DNA of 64,000 bases from M3007 sp041392625 (GCA_041392625.1 JAWKLR010000007.1:124001-188000), one strand, 5' to 3'. Shown: positions 44,870 through 54,193, numbered from the stretch's first letter. The notes: a model not told the origin generated them from the letters alone. Numbers and translations: made by a program.

Positions 44870-45379
44870 TTAGATGCTGAGTGATCTGGAAGCAATCCAT
44901 GCATAAATAAAAAATGCAATTCCCAGTACCCCCAAAAGCATTCCCAGAATTGCTAATCCCCTGCCTTTGAACTTGCCTGGCTTTTTATTTATCTCATTCA
45001 AGGCCATGCTCGAAAAGACAAGCGCCAGAAGGCTCAGAACGGTATAAAGGATCAGTAGAAATACAATTTCCGGAGCAGCAAAGAACAGAAGTGAAATGAG
45101 GATTCCTGTACCCGCGAGGCCTAGCATTAGCCCGGTAATTGCCTTTGGGTGGATGACTTGATTGTCTTTTTCGGTTTTCTTTCGCAGTTGTTTTATTTGT
45201 CTTTTAGCTTTCCTAAGAGACAAATCGTGGTTCAGTCGCTTCTTTAGTCTACTCTGAACATGTTCAGTTGAAACTAAATTGGGCTTTGAGTACGATTCAC
45301 TTTCCAGCCCCTCTGCTATAGAGGGGGTGAAAAGAAGGCACAGGAAGAAAATCAACAGGTTTGGTTTTGGAGCATTCAT
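44870..45379 (-). CDS. Exported/membrane protein, tandem paralog B (DUF4190-like C-terminus)
   Basis: A 169-residue paralog of the gene downstream. Signal-like N-terminus (LLIFFLCLLFTPSIAEG), a charged Lys/Arg-rich linker (LKKRLNHDLSLRKAKRQIKQ), then membrane helices at about residues 92-112, 114-132 and 147-165. Shared blocks with paralog A are HPKAITGLMLGLAGTGI, then MALNEINKKPGKFKGRGLAI. The two genes are 70 bp apart and were probably made by tandem duplication. Two palindromic sites lie 118-176 bp upstream of the start. No function is recognised. Confidence 0.72.
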   Translation of the reverse strand: MNAPKPNLLIFFLCLLFTPSIAEGLESESYSKPNLVSTEHVQSRLKKRLNHDLSLRKAKRQIKQLRKKTEKDNQVIHPKAITGLMLGLAGTGILISLLFFAAPEIVFLLILYTVLSLLALVFSSMALNEINKKPGKFKGRGLAILGMLLGVLGIAFFIYAWIASRSLSI

Positions 45380-45496
45380 ATGGTAAGGTTATACAGGCGT
45401 GAAAAACATGGTTAGATGTTCTGCACAAAGGTTGAGGATAAAAAAGAGACTTCCAAACCGGAGTTTGTCCGAAACAGCCTGGGCATACGGCGATGA

Positions 45497-45555
45497 GTGT
45501 CCAAATTGGACACTGTAAGGGTCTTGTTAGAAATCGTTGTGTCTAAATTGGACAC
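45497..45555. promoter_or_regulatory. Paired operator-like palindromes
   Basis: GTGTCCAAATTGGACAC (45497-45513) is a perfect 17-bp palindrome with an A centre. A second copy with one substitution, GTGTCTAAATTGGACAC, lies at 45539-45555. The centres are 42 bp apart, four helical turns, so two bound dimers would lie on the same face. The sites lie upstream of the leftward paralog pair and just past the stop of the enoyl-CoA hydratase gene. Confidence 0.6.
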
Positions 45556-45580
45556 TTTCAATCCTGAGTGAAGGATTTGA

Positions 45581-46354
45581 TTATCCTTTCTTAAACTTTG
45601 AAATCGCGTTTTTGGAAAAATCGGACAGCGACAAGCGGCCACTTATCCGGGCGCGTTCGTTCAGGAGTTCATCCCAATGCTCAGTGCCTGCCCAGAATAT
45701 CTTTTTCAACTCCAGCAGTGCTTCCGGGTTGTAAACACATAGTCGTGCACAGAAGTCGGCAAGGTAAGCATCCAGTTGTTCTACAGTCTCAAAGGCCTCT
45801 TGAAACAAGCCTTTTTCTTTGGCCCAGGCGGCTGTTTGCCACTCGTCTGGGCTGAGTGCCATTTGAGTAAAGGCGGCAGTACCGACCTTTCGTTCTACAG
45901 CCGGACCGATCACAAAGGGGCCAAACCCAACCGCAAGTTCACTCAGTCGGACAGAAGCCCATTTGGAAGCGAGGCAATAATCTGTTCCAGCAGCCAACCC
46001 AACGCCGCCACCAACGGCTTTACCATGTATACGACCTACAATAATCTTGGGACAGCGGCGCATAGCGTTCACTACGCTGCCAAAGCCCGTAAAAAAAGCG
46101 TTTGCGCTGGTTTCATCATGAATAGCAAGCAACTCATCAAAACTGGCTCCGGCACAAAAGGTGCGGTGTTCTGCACTTTGGAGTACAACCACTTTTACTG
46201 CAGGGTTCTTTCCAGCCTCCCCGAAAGCATCCACCAGGCCTTGAAGCAATTTGCTGGGCAGGCTGTTGTGGTTGGGATGAAAAAAGGTAATGGTGGCTAC
46301 ACCCTCCGGGCTGATTTCGGTGTTGACGTATCCCTGTAATGTGATGTCTTGCAT
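45581..46354 (-). CDS. Enoyl-CoA hydratase/isomerase family protein
   Basis: A 257-residue crotonase-fold enzyme acting on acyl-CoA thioesters. The oxyanion-hole regions are RTFCAGASFDELLAI (usual CAGADLxxL) and GRIHGKAVGGGVGLAAGTDY. The positions usually taken by the two catalytic glutamates of hydratases do not show the standard pair clearly: RLSELAVGFGPFVIG has one Glu, while the other site reads GLAAGTDY. It may therefore be an isomerase, hydrolase or a methylglutaconyl-CoA-hydratase-like enzyme. The ATG at 46354 was chosen over a TTG-type start at 46378. It diverges from the omega-amidase gene. Confidence 0.88.
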   Translation of the reverse strand: MQDITLQGYVNTEISPEGVATITFFHPNHNSLPSKLLQGLVDAFGEAGKNPAVKVVVLQSAEHRTFCAGASFDELLAIHDETSANAFFTGFGSVVNAMRRCPKIIVGRIHGKAVGGGVGLAAGTDYCLASKWASVRLSELAVGFGPFVIGPAVERKVGTAAFTQMALSPDEWQTAAWAKEKGLFQEAFETVEQLDAYLADFCARLCVYNPEALLELKKIFWAGTEHWDELLNERARISGRLSLSDFSKNAISKFKKG

Positions 46355-46440
46355 ATTGTATTTTATTTGGTGCCGCAAAGATAAAGTCCTTGAGCGGGGT
46401 GGACGAGAAAATGGATATATTTGCTAATAAAATATTCACT

Positions 46441-47214
46441 ATGCGCCTTTCCATAGTTCAAACCAAACTGCATTGGGAAAACCCAGAGGCAAACCTTGGG
46501 CAATTGGCTACCATGCTGGATCCACTTGCCGGCCAAACGGATTTGGTTATTCTTCCCGAGATGTTCTCCACCGGATTCTCCATGAATGCCTCCAAACTGG
46601 CAGAAGGAATGGATGGTACTACGGTTTCCTGGATGCGGGGGCAGGCTGCACACTTGAATGCAGTAGTGTGTGGCAGCTTTATCTGTAGCGAACATGGAAA
46701 TTATTACAATCGTTTTGTTTGGATGCAGCCGGATGGAGAGGCTTATACCTACGACAAGCGGCACCTGTTCAGTTTGGCTGAAGAGCATCGGTTTTTTACT
46801 GCCGGCAGCAAACGGCTTGTCGTAGATTGGAAGGGATTTCGGGTGTGCCCAATGATTTGCTATGATCTTCGTTTTCCGGTTTGGGCAAGGCAGGAAAAAG
46901 GAAATCCATATGATTTGCTTTTGTATGTTGCCAACTGGCCTCGTCCGAGGGCGCATCATTGGCGGGCAATGTTGCATGCGCGCGCCATTGAAAATCAATG
47001 CTACGTGGCTGGAGTAAACATCGTCGGCTCAGACGGGAATAAAATCAGTTATCAGGGCGATTCCAGCATCATTGGTTTTGGAGGAGAAATGCTTTGCCAG
47101 ATGAGCGAAACCCCGGGTGTGTTTACCACCCAACTTAGCCTGGAGTCCTTGAAAAACTATCGAACTCAACTGGCATTTTTGGCTGATGCAGACGATTTTG
47201 AAATAAAACTTTAA
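46441..47214 (+). CDS. Nitrilase-superfamily omega-amidase (YafV-like)
   Basis: A 257-residue carbon-nitrogen hydrolase. The Glu-Lys-Cys triad is seen as E40 in LPEMFSTGF, K106 in YDKRHLFSL and C140 in CPMICYDLRFP. The EMFSTGF and SLAEEHRFFTAG segments are typical of the YafV/NIT2 branch, whose members hydrolyse omega-amides of 2-oxoacids (2-oxoglutaramate, 2-oxosuccinamate) produced by glutamine transaminases, a metabolite repair or methionine salvage step. The ATG at 46441 is the family start; an upstream in-frame ATG at 46390 adds an unlikely tail. The NlpC/P60 gene starts one base after its stop. Confidence 0.92.
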   Translation: MRLSIVQTKLHWENPEANLGQLATMLDPLAGQTDLVILPEMFSTGFSMNASKLAEGMDGTTVSWMRGQAAHLNAVVCGSFICSEHGNYYNRFVWMQPDGEAYTYDKRHLFSLAEEHRFFTAGSKRLVVDWKGFRVCPMICYDLRFPVWARQEKGNPYDLLLYVANWPRPRAHHWRAMLHARAIENQCYVAGVNIVGSDGNKISYQGDSSIIGFGGEMLCQMSETPGVFTTQLSLESLKNYRTQLAFLADADDFEIKL

Positions 47215-47215
47215 G

Positions 47216-47716
47216 ATGAGAATCCAGTTTATAAAGCAGATTCCTTTTTGGTTGTTTCTGGGCTTGATCGTCAGCACCGGAGCCCACCTGCCCGAAGATC
47301 GGATGGCTCCGGAAGAGCGTCTGCTTCGGAATCAACTAGTAGGGTATGCGCAACAATACGTTGGTTTGCCATACCATTATGGAGGGACTTGCCCTGAAAC
47401 GGGGTTCGACTGCTCCGGTTTTGTTCGATTTGTACTAAATGACTTTGGGTTTGATGTAACCCGGACCTCCAGGGGGCAGTCGCAGGAGGGGTTTCCGGTA
47501 ACACTACAGCGGGTAGAACCCGGTGATTTGCTGTTTTTTGGTCGAAATGGTCGGGTAGGCCACGTGGGCATGGTGGTCCGGCGGGACGCATCAGGCGTTT
47601 ATTTTGTACACAGTAGTCGGCGTGGAATAGTAGTAGATAATTTATATGGGATCAGCTATTACAGCACACGTATCCTCTGGGCGCGGGACGTTATCTCCGA
47701 ACAGTTAATAAAATAG
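47216..47716 (+). CDS. NlpC/P60 cell-wall endopeptidase
   Basis: A 166-residue exported hydrolase that cuts stem peptides of peptidoglycan. After an N-terminal hydrophobic segment (IPFWLFLGLIVSTGA), the NlpC/P60 domain has the triad C66 in GFDCSGFVRFV, H116 in VGHVGMVV and H132 in FVHSSRRGI. VEPGDLLFFGRNGRVGHVGM is the usual segment around the second site. The enzyme is probably anchored or secreted into the periplasm. It starts one base after the omega-amidase stop, so the two share a transcript, and it ends before a bidirectional terminator. Confidence 0.92.
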   Translation: MRIQFIKQIPFWLFLGLIVSTGAHLPEDRMAPEERLLRNQLVGYAQQYVGLPYHYGGTCPETGFDCSGFVRFVLNDFGFDVTRTSRGQSQEGFPVTLQRVEPGDLLFFGRNGRVGHVGMVVRRDASGVYFVHSSRRGIVVDNLYGISYYSTRILWARDVISEQLIK

Positions 47717-47743
47717 TCGACTATTTTTGAAGGATATAAAATC

Positions 47744-47778
47744 AAAAATCCCCACAAGCAGAACTTGCGGGGATTTTT
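47744..47778. terminator. Bidirectional terminator between NlpC/P60 gene and ftsH
   Basis: AAAAATCCCCACAAG (47744-47758) pairs with CTTGCGGGGATTTTT (47764-47778) over 15 bp with a single G-U/A-C exchange, loop CAGAA. A and T tracts on either side allow use from both strands. Confidence 0.85.
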
Positions 47779-47797
47779 AATTTTATAGAGGAGTGCC

Positions 47798-49828
47798 CTA
47801 GTCTTCGTCGTCGTCAGACGTTTTAGTTTGCTCTACTTCAGGCACGGGTGGAATGCTGGCACTTTCACCGGGAGTTGGATCAGAAAATGGTCGTTTCCCA
47901 ATGATTGTTTCCAGGTCTTTGCGGTGCAATACCTCTTTCTCCAAAAGTGCGTTTGCGAGGGCATCCAGTTCTTTGCGTTTTTCGCGAAGCAAATCTTTGG
48001 CACGTGTATACTGCGCCTCGATCATGTCTTTTACTTCCTGATCAATTAACTGGGCAGTGTGCTCCGAGAATGGACGCATGTAGCTGTCATTGATCATGGA
48101 GTAGTAGGATACATTGCCCACTTTTTCGCTCATGCCATAGTTGATAATCATCTCGTAGGCAAGACGTGTGATGTGGTCCAGGTCGCTCTGTGCACCCGTT
48201 GAAATTTTATCAAAGACCACAGATTCTGCAGCTCGGCCACCGAGTGTCATACAGATATCATCGAGCAGTTTCTCACGGCGGGTGATGTATTGCTCTTTAG
48301 GCAAATATTGTGCATAGCCAAGGGCTGCAAGTCCGCGTGGAACAATCGTAACTTTCACGAGTGGGTGTGCATGCTCGAGGAACCAGCCCGCGATGGCATG
48401 GCCTGCCTCGTGATAAGCAATGATCTGTTTTTCTTCCGGACTGATGATCTTGTTTTTCTTTTCAAGACCGCCGATAACCTTGTCAAGGGCATAGTTGAAA
48501 TCGTCCATGTCAACCGCCTTTTTGTTGCGGCGGGCAGCGATCAGTGCAGCCTCATTGCACACATTGGCAACATCGGCACCAACAAAGCCAGGAGTCATTT
48601 CAGCAAGTGATTGGGCGGTTACATCCGGACCAACCTTGATGTTTTTCATGTGCACCTCAAAAATTTGAGCGCGGCCCTTGATATCCGGGCGACCCAATCC
48701 GATTTGGCGGTCGAAACGGCCCGGACGCATAAGGGCATTATCGAGAATGTCTGGTCGGTTGGTTGCGGCCATCAGGATAACCCCTTTGTCGGTTGGGAAA
48801 CCGTCCATTTCAACCAACAACTGGTTGAGGGTGTTTTCCCGTTCATCGTTTCCACCCTGAACAGCGCCGCGTCCGCGTGCACGTCCGATAGCATCCACCT
48901 CATCAATGAAGATGATACAAGGGGCTTTTTCGCGGGCTTGTCGGAACAGGTCCCGGACGCGGGAAGCACCAACACCTACGAACATTTCGACAAAGTCAGA
49001 ACCGGAAATAGAGAAGAATGGTACATCTGCTTCACCGGCCACGGCCTTGGCAAGCAGCGTTTTTCCTGTTCCCGGAGGCCCTATCAGCAATACGCCTTTG
49101 GGAATTTTACCACCAAGTGAGGTGTATTTCTTTGGGCTTTTCAGGAAGTCAACAACCTCCATAACCTCTTCTTTGGCTTCATCCAGTCCGGCAACATCCG
49201 AGAAGGTGATGTTTACTTTGGTTGAATTGTCAAAGAGGGTTGCTTTGGATTTGCCGATATTGAAAATTTGTCCACCCGGGCCACCGGCACCGCCACCCAT
49301 TCGGCGAAGGATAAAGAGCCAAAGGGCCACAAAAAGCAGCAAGGGAACCAGGTAGGTAATCAGCGTTGCGCCCCAGTTGGTGCGGTTTTCGTATTCAGCA
49401 ACAATTTTTGGTTTCTTTTCGGCAATGAGAAACTCGTTGAGTTTATCGAGGTTGTTTTGCATTACCTCTGGAGTACCAATATTGAAAACAAAATGGGGTT
49501 GATCAGGATTGAGGGATTTGCTTTCAGGCTTAATATCCTCATATTCACCTGTGCCCAGTTTTTCTTTTTTAATATAGATGTAGGCTTCCTCGTTGTTGAC
49601 AATTACGAGACGATCGATGTCTTCGTTTTGTGCCATTTCCTCGAAGCGGTCCCAGGTAATACGGCGTTCAACGGCGAACATGCGGGTAAGCTGCAGTCCC
49701 AGCAAGGCTACACCAATCAAGATGTAGATCCAGGTAAAACTGAAGCGGGGCATGTTGTCGTTTCCACCATCGCCATTGCGCTTATCCTCGTTGCCCTGGC
49801 GTTTTGAATTTTTATTTTCTTGTTCCAT
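47798..49828 (-). CDS. ftsH: ATP-dependent zinc metalloprotease FtsH
   Basis: FtsH is a membrane-anchored AAA+ protease that degrades misfolded membrane proteins and some regulators. Numbered from the ATG at 49828 the protein has 676 residues: membrane helices at about 32-48 and 153-175, Walker A GPPGTGKT at 250-257, Walker B CIIFIDEVDAI, the second region of homology ATNRPDILDNALMRPGRFDR, and the zinc motif HEAGH at 473-477. An ATG at 49870 would add 14 residues and cannot be excluded. The C-terminus ends in an acidic DDDED tail. rsfS lies upstream on the same strand with 178 bp between, an order common in Bacteroidota. Confidence 0.96.
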   Translation of the reverse strand: MEQENKNSKRQGNEDKRNGDGGNDNMPRFSFTWIYILIGVALLGLQLTRMFAVERRITWDRFEEMAQNEDIDRLVIVNNEEAYIYIKKEKLGTGEYEDIKPESKSLNPDQPHFVFNIGTPEVMQNNLDKLNEFLIAEKKPKIVAEYENRTNWGATLITYLVPLLLFVALWLFILRRMGGGAGGPGGQIFNIGKSKATLFDNSTKVNITFSDVAGLDEAKEEVMEVVDFLKSPKKYTSLGGKIPKGVLLIGPPGTGKTLLAKAVAGEADVPFFSISGSDFVEMFVGVGASRVRDLFRQAREKAPCIIFIDEVDAIGRARGRGAVQGGNDERENTLNQLLVEMDGFPTDKGVILMAATNRPDILDNALMRPGRFDRQIGLGRPDIKGRAQIFEVHMKNIKVGPDVTAQSLAEMTPGFVGADVANVCNEAALIAARRNKKAVDMDDFNYALDKVIGGLEKKNKIISPEEKQIIAYHEAGHAIAGWFLEHAHPLVKVTIVPRGLAALGYAQYLPKEQYITRREKLLDDICMTLGGRAAESVVFDKISTGAQSDLDHITRLAYEMIINYGMSEKVGNVSYYSMINDSYMRPFSEHTAQLIDQEVKDMIEAQYTRAKDLLREKRKELDALANALLEKEVLHRKDLETIIGKRPFSDPTPGESASIPPVPEVEQTKTSDDDED

Positions 49829-50006
49829 GATATGCAGAAGAAGTTTTCTGAACGGATCGGTTTGGGTCATTCATCAATTGCCTTGTTTGGAAATTGAAGA
49901 AGGGTTCAGAACCTGTATTGATTTTTTCTGACCAGAAGCCCAGGAAGGGGTTCTTCCTGTTGACCGTTGGTCAGTGTATTTGGAAAGTAATTTTTGGCTG
50001 AAAAGT

Positions 50007-50405
50007 TTATAAGTCGGCGTATTCAGTCACTTTGGCATCGCTCCACAGGTTTTCCAGTTCATAGAACTCCCTGGTTTCCGGGTGGAAGATATGCACAACC
50101 GTGGTGAAATAGTCCATCAGGACCCATTTGGACCCGACGCTTCCTTCAATGTGGTCCGGGCGAGTTTTTACCTCATCCCGCACTTTTTTCATGATGCCTT
50201 CTGAAATGGACTTTACATGTACATTGGAGTCGCCTTCACAGATGATAAAAAACTCTGCGGGCGCGTCCTCCAGGTGACGGAGGTCGAGTTGTACGATGTT
50301 TTTGCCTTTTTTGTCCTGAATGCCTTCAACAATAAAATTGTTGAGCGCTTCCATTTGCGCTTGAGTGGCTTTTGGGGACTGTGCAGTTGTATGGCTCAAA
50401 TTCAA
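50007..50405 (-). CDS. rsfS: Ribosome silencing factor RsfS
   Basis: RsfS binds ribosomal protein uL14 and blocks subunit joining when nutrients are scarce. The 132-residue product has the Iojap/RsfS core: IVQLDLRHLEDAPAEFFIIC, NVHVKSISEGI, then EGSVGSKWVLMDYFTTVVHI and FYELENLWSDAK. The first codon used is TTG at 50405; an ATG at 50354 would shorten the N-terminal helix, so the start is uncertain. It is divergent from birA and upstream of ftsH. Confidence 0.92.
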   Translation of the reverse strand: MNLSHTTAQSPKATQAQMEALNNFIVEGIQDKKGKNIVQLDLRHLEDAPAEFFIICEGDSNVHVKSISEGIMKKVRDEVKTRPDHIEGSVGSKWVLMDYFTTVVHIFHPETREFYELENLWSDAKVTEYADL

Positions 50406-50612
50406 TTAATTTTGTGTATAATTTTGCAAAGGTAAATATTAATACCTTGCCGTTCAATAAAGCGAGGGAGCAATCCTTTTTAAGTATAAACTACTCAAAT
50501 AGAAATGTGCTGCCTCTGTGTTTCATGCACGTTCTTATTTCAAATAAACGAAAAAGATCTTGCATTCAGTCTGAGCGGACTTAGACATCCTCTAAAATAT
50601 CAAATCCGATAC

Positions 50613-51395
50613 ATGGGAAACACCCTTTTTACAGGAAAGGTTCTATTGCATTTCGACGAACTGCCATCTACAAACGATTACGCTGCCGATTGGCTCGCCG
50701 GAGTGCACGGAAAGGATGCCACAAAAAGCAGGCCACCTGAGGGTTCTGTGGTGCGTGCTGACAGCCAGTCAGCCGGGCGCGGACAATTTGGCAGTAAATG
50801 GGAAAGTGCCCAGGGGCAGAATCTGATGTTCAGTGTGATTTACTATCCCGCATTCCTTCCTGTTGAGGATCAGTTTTTATTGAGTCAGGCTGTTGCACTT
50901 GCAGTTGCAGATGCCGTTCGGATGTATGTTCAGGCGCCGGTTTTCATAAAATGGCCGAACGATATTTATGTTTCGGATTACAAAGTTGCGGGGATTTTGA
51001 TTCAGAACGCACTTTCTGGAAAATCCATTCGGAGCAGTATTCTTGGGATTGGCCTGAATGTAAATCAAACAGAATTCTCGGATGGATTGAAGCGGGCAGG
51101 TTCTCTGGCACGTACTACCGGTTTGGCACTGGATCGGGAAGCGGTTTTTAATGATCTGCTGGTGTGTTTGGAAGCCCGATATCTGGAGCTCCGCTCTGGG
51201 CAGTTTGCAACAATCCGATCAGCCTACCTCTCCAATTTATATCAGAAAGATGTAAAACAGGATTTTGAGTTACCGGATGGTACCCGGTTTTCCGGGTGTA
51301 TTCGTGGTGTCAGGCCCGATGGGCAACTTCAAATTGAGTGGGGCGGAGCGCTGCATGCTTATGCAGTAAAGGCGGTACAGATGGTGTGGGAGTAA
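50613..51395 (+). CDS. birA: Biotin--[acetyl-CoA carboxylase] ligase
   Basis: BirA activates biotin as biotinyl-AMP and attaches it to the carboxyl-carrier protein of acetyl-CoA carboxylase. The 260-residue product is the short form without a DNA-binding domain, so it is not a biotin-operon repressor. Signs: LPSTNDYA, the biotinyl-AMP loop QSAGRGQFGSKWES, IKWPNDIYV and GILIQN, with GIGLNVNQ in the core. A small C-terminal SH3-like domain follows. The ATG at 50613 was chosen; the frame continues to 50505 through DNA that shares a motif with the inverted-repeat element near clpX. Confidence 0.93.
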   Translation: MGNTLFTGKVLLHFDELPSTNDYAADWLAGVHGKDATKSRPPEGSVVRADSQSAGRGQFGSKWESAQGQNLMFSVIYYPAFLPVEDQFLLSQAVALAVADAVRMYVQAPVFIKWPNDIYVSDYKVAGILIQNALSGKSIRSSILGIGLNVNQTEFSDGLKRAGSLARTTGLALDREAVFNDLLVCLEARYLELRSGQFATIRSAYLSNLYQKDVKQDFELPDGTRFSGCIRGVRPDGQLQIEWGGALHAYAVKAVQMVWE

Positions 51396-51582
51396 GCCTG
51401 AATCACATACTCTTTTTTAGGTCTTAGTATGTTAATGTCGGAAAGTTAAACAGCTTTCCTGTAACCTTCTTGTCTTTGAATTGGTCTTGACAATGAGCAG
51501 CTACTCATTTGATGTGTACTATCATTTGTCGAATGCAGGTACTTGTTGATCGAATAATTATGTTAAAACATAGTTCCTTGTA

Positions 51583-51613
51583 TTGCAAAGTACCAATATG
51601 ACCCACATCTTTG
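51583..51613 (+). promoter_or_regulatory. Promoter for the outer-membrane beta-barrel gene
   Basis: TTG at 51583-51585 and CATCTTTG at 51606-51613 are 20 nt apart, near the phylum consensus with one mismatch in the -7 box. This would give a leader of about 145 nt. Other DNA in the 370-bp gap 51396-51766 shows no gene. Confidence 0.5.
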
Positions 51614-51766
51614 CACGGTAAATAGTTGAACAGTTCATTAAGCGTCTGTTCAAAAGCGTACGAAAACAAAACAACAACATTTTAATCCCAAAGCCAATTC
51701 ACTAAACCCTGTCCTTTAATCGTGTAGGCAATCCCTGTATGCAAGGGCAACAACTAATTATAAGCA

Positions 51767-54193
51767 ATGAGAACCCATCTTCTTTTTCTACTGGCTTTAT
51801 TCCTGGCCAGTTCAGCAACATTTGCCCAAAAAATAAGCGGAACAATTCGAACTCATGACGGCGAGGTAGCCCAGTATGCAACCGTTTTGTTGTATCAGGC
51901 GGCGGATACAGTTATGGCAAAAGGTGCTCTGACCGATGAGGCCGGACACTATGAATTCGAAAACATTTCTTCTGGTCAATATTTTATTCAATCCAAACTG
52001 ATTGGAAATGGCGCAGGTGCGAGCCCTGTATTTGATTATGCAGGGGGCGATAAAATCCTGGGCGATATTGAACTGGGAGCAGTCAGCAACGAATTAAAAG
52101 GAGTGACAATCACAGCCTCAAAACCAATGATTGAAGTGCGGGCGGATAAGACCATTCTAAATGTGGAGGGGAATATCAATTCCCAGGGCCAAAATGCCCT
52201 GGAATTGTTGCGCAAGGCTCCTGGTGTGACTGTTGACAACAACGACAACATCAATTTGCGCGGTAAAAACTCAGTACGCATTCAGATTGACGGTCGCGAT
52301 GTCCCTATGCAATCCAGTGAAGTAGCGGCATTGCTCAAAAACATGCGTGCAGAGGAAATTGCAGCAGTTGAAATGATCTCCAATCCCTCTGCCAAATACG
52401 ATGCCTCCGGAAATGCCGGGATCATCAACATCAAGACCCGAAAGAACAAGGGGCTTGGCAGCAACGGTTCATTGGGTACCGAGCTCATTCAGGGTGAAAC
52501 CTTTAAGTGGGGTGTGAATGGTGCCGGGAATTTCAGGAATGAAAAAGTCAATGTATTTGGCAATTACAACAATCATTTTGCAGACTGGCATAACGACATC
52601 AGCCTGCTTCGCGATCAGAACGATATCCGGTTTGACCAGACAACTCTGATGACGGATAACAACAACCGCCATGGATTTAAACTTGGAACCGATTTTTTTC
52701 TGAATGACAAGCACACCATCGGATTTTTGGTCGATGGCAGACACAACAAAGGCCCCTGGAGCAATACGTCCAAAACCTACATTTCCAGTCTGGAAACTCC
52801 GTACATCATGGACTCTGTTTTGATTGCGTCCAATCACGTGCCTCAGGAGCGAAACAATTTTAATTTCAACCTAAACTATCGCTACGCTGATACCACAGGG
52901 CGGGAGTTGAGCATTGATGCAAACCGGGGTGTATACCGATATCGCGCTAATTCGCTGCAATCAAATTACTACATGGACCCAACGGAGCAAGTAGTCTTGA
53001 ATGAGCGCATTTACCGCAACAACACGCCTACCGATGTGGATATGTTTATCGGTAAGATTGATTACGAGCAGCCCTTATGGAAAGGTAAACTGGGCATCGG
53101 CTATAAAACTACCAATGTAAAAACAGACAACGTATTTGACTACTTCAATGTACTAAATGGTGAGTCGATTAAGAGCCTGGAGCGAAGCAACCATTTTGTG
53201 TACGATGAGCATGTAAATGCAGGGTATGTAAACTACAATGCGAAGTTTGGAAAGTTTGGTATTCAGGCGGGTGTACGGGCTGAGCTCACCAACTATGTTG
53301 GCGACCTGATCAGTGAACTTCCGGATATGAACGAACAGATTTCAAACAAGTACCTGAGCTGGTTTCCAAGTGGTGCGTTGACTTATGAGATGAATAAGAA
53401 AAACCAGTTTAGTCTGACCTACAGTCGCCGGATTGACCGGCCACGCTACCAGGATCTGAACCCATTTGAAGATCGTTTGGATGAGTTGACTTACAAGAAG
53501 GGCAATCCGTTTTTGCGTCCACAGTTTACCAACAGTGTGGAGTTGACCCACACCTTTATGGGATTTGTGAATACGACCATTGGTTATAGTAAAACCAACG
53601 ATATGTTTACGGAGTACATCGATACAACGGAGACAACCCGTTCGTTTTTGCGCCAGGCAAACATTGCCAGCCAGACTTCCTATTCGTTGAGTTTGGGAGT
53701 CCCTATGCCGATTGCCAAATGGTGGGAAGGCTATTTGAGCTGGACTGGGTACATCACGGCATTTGATGCGGAGTTTCGTCCTGGATTTGCTTACGAGGAA
53801 CAGTTCAAGGCATTCAATTTATACAGTGAGCAAACCTTTAAGTTGCCAAAGGGCTGGTCGGTTCAGCTTTCGGGCTGGTTCAACAGTCCTGCCATTTGGC
53901 AGGCTGTATTCCGGAGCAAGCCACAGGGTGCCATGGATTTTGGAATCAAGAAGCAGTTGTTTGATGGGGATGGTACGGTGAGTTTGTCGTTTGGAGATAT
54001 CCTGGGTACGGCTGGCTGGTCGAGTGTAAACGACTTTACCCCTGGTTTATACATGTTGGGATCGGGGCATTGGGAAAGCCAGACCATTCGGTTGAATATG
54101 AACTACCGGTTTGGAAACAAGAATATAAAAAATGCTCGTCGTCGCAGTACTGGCTTGGAAGACATCAACAAGCGATTGGGCGGCGGGAATTAG
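51767..54193 (+). CDS. Outer-membrane beta-barrel family protein (TonB-receptor-like)
   Basis: An 808-residue outer-membrane protein. Domains in order: signal peptide (LLFLLALFLASSATFAQ), an N-terminal carboxypeptidase-regulatory-like domain (about 22-100; GTIRTHDGEVAQYATVLLYQ and GHYEFENISSGQYF), a plug-like domain (about 120-220; NALELLRKAPGVTVDNNDNI, IQIDGRDVPM, VEMISNPSAKYDASGNAGII), then a long beta-barrel. The IQIDGRDV and SNPSAKYDASG segments are typical of the OMP_b-brl_3 family, which lacks a SusD partner. The substrate is unknown; siderophores or peptides are typical for the group. It has its own promoter and a terminator shared with the next gene. Confidence 0.92.
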   Translation: MRTHLLFLLALFLASSATFAQKISGTIRTHDGEVAQYATVLLYQAADTVMAKGALTDEAGHYEFENISSGQYFIQSKLIGNGAGASPVFDYAGGDKILGDIELGAVSNELKGVTITASKPMIEVRADKTILNVEGNINSQGQNALELLRKAPGVTVDNNDNINLRGKNSVRIQIDGRDVPMQSSEVAALLKNMRAEEIAAVEMISNPSAKYDASGNAGIINIKTRKNKGLGSNGSLGTELIQGETFKWGVNGAGNFRNEKVNVFGNYNNHFADWHNDISLLRDQNDIRFDQTTLMTDNNNRHGFKLGTDFFLNDKHTIGFLVDGRHNKGPWSNTSKTYISSLETPYIMDSVLIASNHVPQERNNFNFNLNYRYADTTGRELSIDANRGVYRYRANSLQSNYYMDPTEQVVLNERIYRNNTPTDVDMFIGKIDYEQPLWKGKLGIGYKTTNVKTDNVFDYFNVLNGESIKSLERSNHFVYDEHVNAGYVNYNAKFGKFGIQAGVRAELTNYVGDLISELPDMNEQISNKYLSWFPSGALTYEMNKKNQFSLTYSRRIDRPRYQDLNPFEDRLDELTYKKGNPFLRPQFTNSVELTHTFMGFVNTTIGYSKTNDMFTEYIDTTETTRSFLRQANIASQTSYSLSLGVPMPIAKWWEGYLSWTGYITAFDAEFRPGFAYEEQFKAFNLYSEQTFKLPKGWSVQLSGWFNSPAIWQAVFRSKPQGAMDFGIKKQLFDGDGTVSLSFGDILGTAGWSSVNDFTPGLYMLGSGHWESQTIRLNMNYRFGNKNIKNARRRSTGLEDINKRLGGGN

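Noticed and set aside
45412..45642. Leftward 76-codon frame across the palindromes
   Set aside because: Its repeated VSNLDT is only the translation of the two palindromic sites; no start context or similarity.
49268..49807. Rightward 179-codon frame opposite ftsH
   Set aside because: Antisense shadow; ftsH is intact across the same bases.
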